Positions 1 to 12,544 of a stretch of DNA of 64,000 nucleotides are shown one piece after another (the stretch's first letter is position 1; each line of letters opens with the position of its first letter). Made by a program: the position numbers and the translations under genes. The notes below the pieces were generated by a model. The model was not told the DNA's origin and made no database searches. It saw only the letters and a program-made list of their open reading frames with translations. The DNA comes from Phlebopus portentosus (taxonomy: Eukaryota; Basidiomycota; Agaricomycetes; Boletales; Boletinellaceae), in the NCBI GenBank assembly GCA_037892935.1, contig JAYXKI010000001.1, positions 806,001 through 870,000 on the forward strand, written 5' to 3'.

Positions 1-1056
1 CGAGAAGCACGAACTTCACCGCATGCTCGACCTTGTAGGTTGCAGGATTGAGGCTGTAAATTCCCTCCATCTGCGTGACGATATGTCGGCCCGGAGTAGC
101 AGGGACAAACTTTGATGATCCTTCAATCTGAGAATGGAGAGTCTGCATCTGAGATGCATAAAGGACACGCAGATCTGCGACAGACGAACGCTGCGTCCTT
201 CTCCTGTCTAAAAAGATCCGATTAGCATTCTATCACGCCAATTAGACCAGAAGAAGGTACCTGCAACTGTAGCTGTGTCATCTATATGCAGTAATGATGG
301 CATACTCTTCCACTCCGAAAGACTCGCTTTCAATTCCAGCATATCATTCTCAAGGGTACTGACTTCCTTCGAGATCATCATAAATTCTACATAGCTGAAG
401 TTTGACTCCGTTAATAACGGAGTATATCAAACTTCTTACTGGGCTACTTACTTTTTAAAGACGTTTCTTTGAAGGTCCGCATCCGTATCATTCTTATACG
501 ATTGTAAGGACGATTGTAGCACTTTAAGCTCTGCTTCCGTTGAATTTGCCATCTTCTTCTTTAGGACTAAACTTGGATATTAGGAACCTGCTTCCTCCTG
601 TAACAAGACGTTCAGCTCACATGTATCGGGATCAAATTCTTCCTGTTCCAGAGCGCGTAAATCTGTCTCCCGTACATCCTGTCTTGCCTGTCTCTCATCT
701 CGTACACCCTCCTCATCAATCCCCCCATAGCCATATCCGTACTCACCACTAGTACTCGCACCATATCCTCCCGTACTACCAACACCAGCACCACTCCCAC
801 CATACGCGCCAATCGGCAAAGCGGGCACAGAAGGTATTCCCCCGGCACCAGTCAGCGTCGGCGCAGATATATCCGCATATCGCATACTCATCCGCTTGCG
901 AATCTTGTCATCCACGCGCGACTTGCGGGTGCTTCGGGATCGTTGCTTCGCAGCGGCCACAGCAGTCGAAGGTGATTTTGAGAGTTTCTGCTGCGGCCGT
1001 GGCGCCGCCTTTTGGCGTTGGTCATCGGATGGCCTTCGCGTACGGAGAGACTGCAT
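1..1056 (-). CDS. EXO84: Exocyst complex subunit Exo84 (N-terminal part, cut by window edge)
   Basis: This subunit of the octameric exocyst tethers secretory vesicles to the plasma membrane at growth sites. Four exons can be read on the minus strand: 1056-621, 566-452, 394-261 and 207 to the window edge, all with GT-AG borders. The protein starts MQSLRTRRPS, has a basic low-complexity stretch, then the typical fungal Exo84 block RKRMSMRYADISAPT and a Gly/Tyr-rich linker. After EEFDPDTFLK comes MANSTEAELKVLQSSL and the helical vps51/Exo84 N-terminal domain (NYVEFMMISKEVSTLENDML). I chose the ATG at 1056 because an upstream in-frame ATG at 1119 adds only unconserved residues. The pleckstrin-homology-like core and C-terminus lie outside the window. 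Identification rests on family knowledge of the N-terminal motif and is fairly safe. Confidence 0.87.
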
Positions 1057-1666
1057 AGATAATTGTTCGTAAGAGTTGACCAGTACAGAGGCAATGAGAA
1101 AGAAAGGCCCAGGAAACACAGTAGTCTAGTCGCGACGCTGGAACGGAATTCAATTCGTTACCACGCGAAGATTACGTAAAGCACAGACATAATTTGATGA
1201 TTTGATTTGTGGAGATTAGCCTGAGTTCGTGTGTATACTTGAAATCTAATACAGAAAAGAATTACAACAAATACTCGTATTTACAGACGCCCCGTTAATT
1301 CGGAAGAATAACTTCGACGTCTATCCACTATCAATGAACCAGACAAACTCGGAGTAAAATGAAGAATGCACAAGAAACGAGCCGCAAGACGTACAAGGCA
1401 ACGAGCCTCAGAACGACGTGCAGAAGAAAGCAAAAATGCAAGATAGAGGACCAGGTGAAGTCCATTACAAACACTATATGGTATATGGCGGGATACACCG
1501 ATTGAAAAAAAAATGAGACGTGCGGCATACTGATCTAATCGTGAATAGGATCGAATATGACCGGGAAAGCCGTGAATCATGACCACCAACCATCTAAGAC
1601 TGAAGCGAATGAATAGGACTATCACTTCGCTTATGAAATCACCGTCGAACTCAAAGAAAAGTCAGC
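1057..1666. other. Intergenic: EXO84 promoter side and HOG1 3' side
   Basis: About 600 bases between the EXO84 start and the HOG1 stop. It is AT-rich around 1190-1270. The longest reading frame here (minus strand 1625-1281) shows no recognisable domain. No gene is supported. Confidence 0.6.
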
Positions 1667-3529
<1,863 letters not shown>

Positions 3530-4415
3530 TGTCTATGAGTGCTGCTCGCCGTCTTCAAGAGAGAGGAGTTTGTTTTGACCGGAAGAAAGAGAAAGCGAGT
3601 TGCAGATGAAGAGAGTGGAGTAAGGGCAGGGCAAGGCAAGGCACGGCCTAGAGGCTAGACCAGTCGGCTTGTAACGTTCAGGCGCCTGCTGTGGGGTGGC
3701 GAACGTGACTTATGAAATTTGCAGAGATGCTACTTACGCACTGTGCGACGAGCAATGAGCACTAGCACTGACGATGGTGGAAGAAGGAGACCCGAAGGCT
3801 GACGACCTGCTGTATGAAGTGCACAGTACTATGTAGTCAAGGATGAACCGACCGGCATGACGCCCTTTTGACCTTCTCTTCGGCCAATACATCTGTCCAC
3901 ATTGCTACACGCGTAGACCCTAATTGCCTCTTTTAGGCATCCTGAACCCTAGCTGCCTCATCTCCACACATGATTTTTTTGATTCCTCCCTGCAAACCTT
4001 CCTTTCTCTCTCCACAAATTTTCATCTTGGAGCATATTGATGATCACTGAGTTCATCCGTTGTTTTCTTGGGCGCTGCTTCGTTCAAGATACTCAGCTCG
4101 ACTTTGCCCGCTACGGCCTCACTGGTTCTGAAACCGCCGCCACTTAGTTTCCTGCCCCGCAATGAAACCTCACTTGAGCCTTGCTCTCCGCACAAAACAC
4201 AGCAGTTTCAAATGTAGTTCGGGAGTCGGAGAGATACCGATTCCATTTGGCCGCGTAACGCATCTTGATCTTGCTTGGAAAGGCCTCCAAGGGGCGTTGA
4301 AGAACCACGGGCGATGAGGCAATACATGACGTCAGACTAATTAGACGCTTCGGAACATAGCCATCAAGAAGCCAGTTTGTATTATTTATTCAACCAAGAG
4401 CAAATTTGTATTTAT
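3530..4415. other. Intergenic: HOG1 5' region and methyltransferase 3' region
   Basis: Nearly 900 bases with no credible coding region. Pyrimidine-rich stretches at about 3960-4030 and repeated CTA(A/G)NTGCCTC-like words at about 3918-3962 are visible. A perfect TGACGTCA palindrome (ATF/CREB-type site) lies at 4327-4334, about 800 bases upstream of the HOG1 start, too far to assign to HOG1 with confidence. Confidence 0.5.
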
Positions 4416-7400
4416 TTAATACTCCATATTATCGCCCTCGTCCATTTGCCCGCGCATTTCTTTGTACCACGCTTTCTCAAGCTCTCGACCCAAAGCCTCG
4501 CTCATCGGCCATGGTACAGCGTTTCCAATCAATCTATGCATCTACGAAACAACCCATAGTCAAAGAACGGAGGGCCACTATGGGTGACCTCATACTCACA
4601 GTTCTGACCTTGCCGTCAACTGCTTCAAATAGGAAATCATCCGGAAAGCCTTGGGATCGCGCAAGCTCTCTGACGGTGACCATTCGTTTGCACTGAAATA
4701 CCTGTATCAGCATACCGGATGTCAACGTTTCTGAGCAAAAACTCACCCAAGGGTTGAGAACTTTGCTCTGTTTTGCCGTAGGGAGCACATTTGTCACCGT
4801 CGTTTGGAAAACTTGATCTGCCTCCAATCTGCGATACATAGCTATACGAACCAGAGTTCAGTAAGTCGAGAAGAAATCGAGATACTAGACATACTATCTT
4901 TGTACCCTTTGCGTGCATTAGCAGATGACGGATCCATCATTTGCCATTGCCATAAGCCGGGTCTATTGTTTAGATCTACAAGACATTATTTCTCAATATG
5001 CTTAAACGTGCGATTGTAGATGGGTTACAAACTCTTATAGTTAGCCCCAACCTCGACAGGGATATTGCAAGTTCTCTCAATGATCTCATCTGGCAAGCAC
5101 GGTGTAACGTGCTGTAGTTCTTCTGCAGACCGTCCACGGCATCGTGCTTGAAACGCCGAGCGCGGTTCATGTTCGTATTCGACGCCACCGATGCCGCATG
5201 ACTCATCGCCGGGGTGAGATCGTACCTGCACAATTTGTCTACGAGCCTCCTCCTCTAATCTATCTCGAGCATCTTTCTTGTACACTTTATGTGGGTTGAC
5301 CCTGATTAGCATTCTTCGTAAGTGCATCGTGTGCAGGATACTAGTCGCGGTTGAAATCCACTGACCAGTCCCAGCGTTTCAGATCCGAAATTGCATCCGC
5401 GACAGTCACAAAGGGCAGGGCAGGAGGACCCATCTCATTCGCGATGGGGTTGATCACATCTCCATTCGTAAATCTGATTCCCAGAGAACCGGATAACGGG
5501 AAATAGTGAGTCGGTGGTGGGAACTCGGGCAAAGGAAGGCCTGAACGAGCAGCCCATAGGAAAAAGCGCTCGCGAGTCTGTGGAGTACCATAGTGTGCAG
5601 CTTGGCAAATTGCGAACCGGACCTGATAACTTAATGAATAGGAAATTATGAGCCCTTACGATCGATCTGCTCTAAGGATTCTTCGTACCCTAAAGCTGTC
5701 AATGCTCGGCATCTAGGAAAATTGGAATCGGGGGGATTAAGCTGGAGGACGACGCGAGGCACCTGCAATGTACTCACACGAACTTGACTCCTCCTTGTTC
5801 AATGCCACCCTGAACGGTATAATGGTCTTTCTGCTCCGCGCCGATTCTGTGACGCGTAAAACCGCGAACATTCTCAAAGAGGCAGTACTTAGGACGAAGA
5901 TGCTCGACCCAAGAAATAGTGTTCAGGAAAAGCTCGTTCAAGAGATCGTGCGCGCGTTGGAACATGTTCATTGCAGAATGTGGCTGACTGAAGGCGCACG
6001 ATTGACTCTGTATACACTGGAGAAATGTGCGGCTTACTTACCACGGGAATCCGGAGACGATACAATCAATATCCTCGCGGCGCGGTGGCTCAGGCAAATC
6101 CTCATCATTTTGTAAATCGGTTAAGCTTTCATCGGAGCCGTTCATTCTAGACACCGCATGTTCCAGCATCTTATTCGAGCATTGGTTATACACCACAGTT
6201 TCGGGGCTGTTCCTCCTTATGATTACCATGAATGCAAGTCATTCAACTTTGGCGTCTTGGAGAATTGTTATTGACCTACCTGGTTGTCTCCACAGCGCTC
6301 GGAGCGATGTCGATGGCGTGAGTGAACTTCATGATACCGCTTTCGCACATCCCGAGCGCGAAAGCACCGCATCCCGCAAAAGGGTCAAAAATACGCAAAG
6401 GCCGAGTCTTCACTTTCTCTCTCCAAACCAAGAAGTCATGTGTCTTGTCTATTTCTTCTTCGATGCACATTCCGCAGAGTACGAAGTCCTGGACCGACAA
6501 GGGTGCCATCTCGCCTTGTGATGCTCGATCCATTGACGGGGACGTCTTAGTAATGTAGAAGTGATTCGGAGATGCGTCGAGCCAGCCTCGTAGTCGAAAG
6601 TTCTTTGTTGCCCGTTTGTGCAAAACAAAAGCTTTCCCAAACACCTGGCTCGAGTTGATCTCCAGCGTCTGTTCGGTGAGGAAGAGGTGGCGCTCCTAAA
6701 TGACAAGTCAGAAGGAGCGTCGGGAATCAATCACTTCAAACTATAATCAGACCTCATATTGACTCGCTACTAGATCTTCTTTAGATCTGATCAAATCATT
6801 CATGCGTTCAAAGAGTTGGACATCTAGGGCGAACTGTCCGTCTTCCTCGATAATTGACGTTATCTTGCCTATTTGACAAGGTCCGGCAGTGGCTGGTGAA
6901 AATAACACCGCGTCCTCGCAATGATATGCTACACCAGCGCGTTCTAAACCCACGAGGGGTCCTCCATCGTGAGGAAGTCGAATGCATTCCTCGTTCTTTC
7001 GCTCCATGTCTTCCTCCTTTGTAGCACATAAACCGCAGTCTCCAAGACGTCTGGAGAATCCGTTCGGATTCTCTTCTACGTCAGATATGTCTCTGAACAC
7101 GCCATTCGTCTGATCATAAGAGAAGCTAGGGAAATCGGAAAACTCGCTTTACGAGAAAGATGCAGCGACTCACACATAAAAAAACTCAGTATGGTCGATT
7201 CTATGAAGTTCCAACCGTTGCTGCGAGCTAACTTTGATACATCGGCAACGAGCAAGAAAGGATGATAACTCGACATCTCCGCAAGTATCTGTCAGGAATA
7301 GTTCTTGGGGATGAGCCAATTCTTCTAGAATAGTCTTGGAAGCATGTTGCAGCCATTGAACATGAGCTGACTGAGTATCTCTCTTGATAGACAAAATTCT

Positions 7401-8119
7401 TCCAAACCTTATCCGTCCTTAGTATTTGTGCGAAATATTTTCTTATAGTTGTACTTGCCAGAACAGGTCTCCAGAAAAGCAGAAAGGTCTGGCCCTCGGC
7501 GCATTTTCAGGGAAGTCAGGTGCTGGATGTTTTCCATCTTCACCAGCAGGAATAATTACTATATCACCCACCTTCCAGCATAGTGGATTAAGATACGTGT
7601 TCTTATGATGAATATAAAAGCACGTACTCTATAGAGAAGCGTGTTAACTCTCACCGCGCTATGAAATGTATCACGGACACGATAATTTGGTCTGTTGAGT
7701 CTATAACCATCTTCAAAGGAGACGTCGAAAAGACGAGCGTGAACTAGTTCAAGGAGACGATCCATGAACTCAATATACTCGGGGCTTGATACAAGAGTGC
7801 TCTTCTTGACCACGTCCACGTTTCTTGGGTGTGATCCTGTCAGTGCAAAGTGAAGATCGCGATATATATTCTGCGCCAATGTTGCAATCAATGGCGTTAC
7901 GCAAGTCGGATTCAAGTTCTTATTACGCGATGGTCTCTCTACCGAGTCAGATTCTTCTTCATCCTCGTCGTCGAAGTCGTCATCATCTTCAATTTGCCTT
8001 CGAGGCAGAGGTGCTGGCACGGGCGCTTCTTCGACCTCGATAGGCTCTTGATCACCAGTCAGATAGGCAGGCTTGTCTGGCCAAAGGTCAACAGCGGACG
8101 GTCTGTTCCTCCTGGACAT
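4416..8119 (-). CDS. DNMT1/DIM-2-like DNA (cytosine-5) methyltransferase with two BAH domains
   Basis: This nuclear enzyme transfers a methyl group from S-adenosylmethionine to C5 of cytosine in DNA, silencing transposons in basidiomycetes. Fourteen exons (8119-7628, 7571-7459, 7407-7174, 7146-6753, 6695-6280, 6215-6042, 5987-5778, 5712-5689, 5629-5366, 5301-5029, 4962-4895, 4841-4747, 4692-4600, 4541-4416) give 2976 bases, an intact 991-residue frame. In order: an acidic N-terminus, a first BAH domain (from about VGDIVIIPAGEDG, then HVQWLQHASKTILEEL), a CGLC element, a second BAH domain (CEDAVLFSPATAGPC), then the catalytic domain. That domain has motif I DPFAGCGAFALGM, motif IV GFPCQPHSAMN (catalytic Cys), motif VI FENVRGF, motif VIII TPQTRERFF and motif X RLIGNAVPW, with ARSQGFPDDF before it. 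One intron (7458-7408) is GC-AG. No replication-foci-targeting domain is seen before the first BAH. It is divergent from THOC1, 214 bases away. Confidence 0.93.
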
Positions 8120-8333
8120 ATTGCCTGGAGTATTGAAGTGCCGATGGTTGATTGGAAGGAACCAGTTCTACATCATGGCAGAGTGACCAGAAGCAAAGGC
8201 GCGAAGGGCGCGAACAGCTTCCACGTTCCTTATTACAATCAACAAACTTTCAACCCGTAGATACTTATTTCCTTTTCAGGATGACAAGAACCTGCCTGCC
8301 CGAGTCTGAACTGGTAGTCTGTATAAACCATCC
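8120..8333. promoter_or_regulatory. Short bidirectional promoter region between methyltransferase and THOC1
   Basis: Only 214 bases separate the two divergent start codons, so both promoters must overlap here or lie in the neighbouring 5' ends. No TATA box or clear factor site is visible. Confidence 0.5.
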
Positions 8334-10824
8334 ATGTTCTCTCTGTCTCAATGCCTCCAAAAGCTGCTCGAATCTCTCCCGCCGCACCCTATTCCAAAGG
8401 ATGTTATTAATCGCCTTGTAGAAGATGCCATAAATGAATCGAAGCAACACACCTCGGTAGATAACAGGAGGAACCAGTGGGAATACTTACTTCGGAACGA
8501 GGTCTACAGGGTTGCTGAGTCGGAAGGAGCGTTTCCAGAAGAGCCAGACGCGTCTTACTATAATACACTATGCGACAGGCTCGACATTATCCTAGCCTTC
8601 ACAGAGCACGACGCGTGCGATTCAGCTTTTGTACTCGCAGTACTGCAAGACTTGCTGGAGACGCAAACCGTCGCCTCATGTTCTCACATATTCTCTTGGA
8701 TCGAGAAGCGGGCTGCTCGACTAACTGTAGGAATGGTACCACAGAAGACGAAGGCGCTTTTGCTCCTTCGCACCCTCAATGACCTTCTTCGACGAGTTTC
8801 CAAGACGGGCAATACGACCACTTTCTGTGGCCGAATATTGACGTTCCTGAGCAGTGTCTTCCCTCTTGGAGACCGAAGTGGCGTAAATCTTCGCGGAGAT
8901 TATGGTCCTCAGTGGGAGTCCGTGTCGTTTAAGAAAGACATTTCAGCGGGAAAGATGGACGTCGATGAAGCCACGTCTCCCCATATCGGCGAGAATGGAG
9001 ATGCCAAGATGAAAACAGAGGAGAAAACAGAGGAGAAGGAAGGTGATTCCGATTCAAAGGCAGATGATAAGCCTACAAAGTTGCCCTCAAGCTCAGAAAA
9101 GACGGAGGAGGAAAAGAAAGAAGGTATGCCATCCTGAGGGCGTTCGCAGCACGTTAGTTGGCTGAAGTTGTTTTCAGAGTTCTATAACCTATTCTGGTCT
9201 CTCCAGCTTCCCTTTTCTCGACCCACTGTGTTCGCTGCCGATCCTAAAGCCTTCGAGAACTTCAAGTCTGCAGTGAATGCCGTTATTCCAGTCTTTAAAG
9301 AGGCTACAATAAAGGAGAGAGCGATGATGGGAAGCAGGGTGGTCGTGGGTTCAAAACGCAAACGAGAGTCTACACCGATCTCCTCAGATGACGGGGATCG
9401 TAAATACTTCTTCGCAAAATTCTTGACCAGTCCTGAACTACTCGATCTAGAGGTAAATTCTTCTCAGCATTCGCTGACTTCTGATATTCACTACATTGAA
9501 GATTGCAGATACCCAGTTTCGTCGGCAAATACTTTTCCAGCTACTTATCCTACTTAAACATCTCCTTCAATTCACCCCAACGGAGAAGCAAAACTGGGTG
9601 ACGCCTCGCAATCGGCCATTGCATATGGATTTCACGCTGCAACCAGACGATGCGAAATGGGTTCAGGAAATCATGATCAGGGTGTTTGACGAGATAAAAC
9701 AAACAACTCCTAACGCGAGAGCCTTTGCAGAGACGGTTCAAACTATCTTGGAACGAGAAAAGAACTGGGTAAGCTATAGTCAATCATGTTTTGGGCATCT
9801 GCTGAGGATGACTATCATAGGTGCGATGGAAAAACGAGAATTGCAGTCCCTTTGATAAACCCCCGTTGCCTGTATCTCTTGAAGAAGAGACAGCTCCCGT
9901 TCGCGCGAAAATGCGGGAGCCGATGAAAGAATTTCCTCATAATCTCGGTTCAGAAGCATTAACTGAAATCTGGGCAATGGGCTATAGGGATCTGTATGAC
10001 CTTGAAAACCGATTTAAGTAAGTGTCCGACTGGACTTGAGTTCCCACAAGCTTACGAATGTATCCCAAGCCCCGGAGACGTGAAGGACTTTATGAAGAGT
10101 ATTGAAAGGGAGAATGCACGGATAAAGTTTAGAAAGCAGCAACTTGAGAAGCAGCAAGAAGCACGAGCCCGAGCAGCGGCAGTCAATAAGCCAGCAACAG
10201 CGTCTCCTGCGCATGGACCGACAGCGCAACCAGCGAGTCAAGCTACTATCCACGCACCCACTCCCGTCGCTCCAGTTCCCCAGCGTCCGCTTCCAGCGAC
10301 CAGTCCGCCGCTCCATCCGTCTCTACCAGCAAAGCCGGGAACTCAGCCGACCTTACCGGCTCAACCGTCACCAGCCCCTCCGACAGCAATCCCTTCTCCA
10401 CAGGCCGTGCCCGCTCCTTCCACTCCGTCCATCGTCATTCGACCCCCGGAACAATCCGATCCACTGATCTTAAAGGCTGAGGAGGTCCGAATTTCCTTTC
10501 CAGTAAAAATGAGTCTCACTCTGACGTTTTGCCTTTCAGATCAAAGAACGTCTGTCGTGGTTGGCACTCAGACTTGCTCGAGACGAGTACATGCATCTGT
10601 TCGGCAGAATCGGGACTGGGGATGTCATTCTCCTGGCACAAGAGATAGAAAAGGAGAAGGAAAGTGTGCAACGAGGAGAATCTGTGCCATCCAACACCGA
10701 TGCAAGTGCTGGACCAGGCTCTACTCAGGAGACCGTGCCAGCACTCCCCCAGGATGATAGAAAAGGTGTACCCACAGAGCCTGAGGCTCAGGAAGCAGAT
10801 GTCAAAATGGAGGACACCAGTTAA
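8334..10824 (+). CDS. THOC1: THO complex subunit 1 (Hpr1/THOC1)
   Basis: This core subunit of the THO/TREX complex couples transcription elongation to mRNP packaging and export and limits R-loops in the nucleus. Six exons (8334-9123, 9178-9452, 9502-9768, 9821-10017, 10070-10484, 10540-10824) sum to 2229 bases, an intact 742-residue frame. Family motifs are FCGRILTFLSSVFPLGDRSG followed by VNLRG, FYNLFWSLQLPFSRP, KYFFAKFLTSPELLDLE, QILFQLLILLKHLLQF and EKNWVRWKNENCSPFDK. A Lys/Glu-rich acidic insert interrupts the protein before FYNLFW. The region from about residue 550 is a long Pro/Ala/Gln-rich low-complexity linker. It is followed by a conserved helical C-terminus (IKERLSWLALRLARDEYMHL), the position of the death-like domain in animal THOC1. 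The ATG at 8334 is the first that gives the conserved N-terminus. Confidence 0.9.
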
Positions 10825-12421
10825 ACTGGCAAACCCTAAAGCGATGCGGGGAACCCTGCCTTGTCAGTGGCTTCCTGACTGCTTATACAGTTTGCGCGTC
10901 TTGTCCACTGGCCTAAAGCCCCGCCTTCGAGTCCTTGGCACCACTATGGTTTACTCAGATTTCGAAATGCCCACCAGGCTCCCCTGCTTGGCATTCGCGC
11001 CATTGTTGTAGTTTCCTCACATTCCATGTTGTTTGAATCTATTTGTTGCATCACATGTCCCGCGTTTCTCTCACGGACCTGGTTCCTCGCTTTGGAGCTT
11101 TTTCGCTCCTACCGCTCAATCATAGACCCGAAGACAGAATGTCATAATGGGCATCAGCTCTTGGATAACGGAACTGCATCCTTTAATGCATCCTTGAGCC
11201 ATCAACAACTACGAAGTTAAGAACAAAGCATCGCGACGAACGGGGAGATCTCAACATCTCGCGTTGCACCGTTCCCCAAAGCGACAATAATATTAATTGT
11301 AATTATTCTTGAACATCTTTGCGGACGTTTCTGTATCTACTAGGGCTTTTCCTGTCCGATCTAATACTTGGTCTACTCCGTGGTCCTTCGCAGCGCTAAT
11401 TCTCGCCGTCGATCGTTTCAAGATCTCTAGTCTTGAGAAAGATTTGGCTGGGAACGCCGTCTCAACGTATTATGCACGCATGTCGGTGATCGTACCTTTT
11501 GCAGCTTGCTTTGGACACATAAAACCTTCGAGACAAATCCCTTTCGTGGAGGGTTTAATCCCCGACTGAGATTTAACGAAGCTAGTTGCGACGAATGATG
11601 AGGCAGCAATTCTCACTCGGATGCATTTCAACATAGTTAACGAAGCAGGAGAACCGCGTTAGTCATCGATCAGCTGCAAAAGCTTAGCGATCCGCGAAGT
11701 CACTGAGAAAACTGGGCAGGTCAAGGAACTACCTAAGGGAAGACATCTGCTGTCGTAATCGAGGCCGCATGGCTATGGCGTGGTGGGTCTGCTCTTGCTG
11801 CGGATGACCCACACCAATACCATGATCATCTAAACGCGAAACTGCTGGCCTGGTACGTCAACAACTATTCATCAATTGTCTCCAGTACGCTGGGTGTATC
11901 GCCAAAGGCTGATTACACAATCGCGTGCAAAGTTACCGCTGCATTGTGTCCCTGCCATTCTCAGCACAGCGAATAACTTTTAGGTCCGTTCTTTCAGTTT
12001 ATACTGACTGCGCCAAATTGATGCGAAAAGCTAGCGAAACAGAAGGCGCATAACAAGTGGAGCCAAGCTTAAGCGCTATAGGAACCCTACATGATTATGG
12101 GAAGAGCGCCCTTCTTGCCAAGTCCTTGCGCTCTTCATGTTGGAAGTAGTTTCCCTGGGATGAGTATGAGTCGCCTAGCTCTCTGAGAGTGCGTCAGTGG
12201 CATGTCACTCCTATATTAGGATGCTCCCATGCGTGGCTGTGTTTGGACGCATTTTCTACTTTTGATTGGTGTCATCGACGCGGCTTCTTGCGCCATTTTC
12301 TGTTGTTCTGAAGTTCTCAACGCTTCTGCGCCCGATGATGCCGAGCCTAATCGCGCATGCTTGCCCGCATTGTACTGGTGCGCACGTTTGGTGCATGGGG
12401 GAGGGGGGGGGAACTTGCAAG
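10825..12421. other. Gene-poor stretch, no supported gene
   Basis: About 1.6 kb downstream of THOC1. Reading frames are short, lack recognisable domains and do not splice together convincingly. A guanine-rich run (about 12397-12411) precedes the TATA element of the next gene. I see no terminal repeats or transposase motifs. Confidence 0.55.
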
Positions 12422-12428
12422 TATAAAA
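12422..12428 (+). promoter_or_regulatory. TATA box of the secreted repeat-protein gene
   Basis: TATAAAA lies about 117 bases before the ATG at 12545 and directly after a long G-run. A consensus TATA box at this distance suggests a regulated, potentially strongly expressed gene rather than a housekeeping one. The spacing to a transcription start is not testable here. Confidence 0.6.
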
Positions 12429-12544
12429 TCAAGAGGACATCCTACTTACTAAACTTCTTCAGCCGTCAAGGTCCAACGGATCCAGCAAATCCAAACACTC
12501 AAAGAACAATCTTTCTCGTCTTCGTCATTACCACTATTGTCGTC

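Noticed and set aside
4327..4334. TGACGTCA palindrome considered as a Hog1-pathway (Atf1-like) autoregulatory site
   Set aside because: It is about 800 bases from the HOG1 start and only 82 bases upstream of the methyltransferase stop-side end, so linkage to HOG1 is speculative.
8334..10824. Initial thought that this was the nuclear cap-binding protein CBP80
   Set aside because: FCGRI...FPLGDRSG, FYNLFWSLQ and EKNWVRWKNE are THOC1/Hpr1 motifs.
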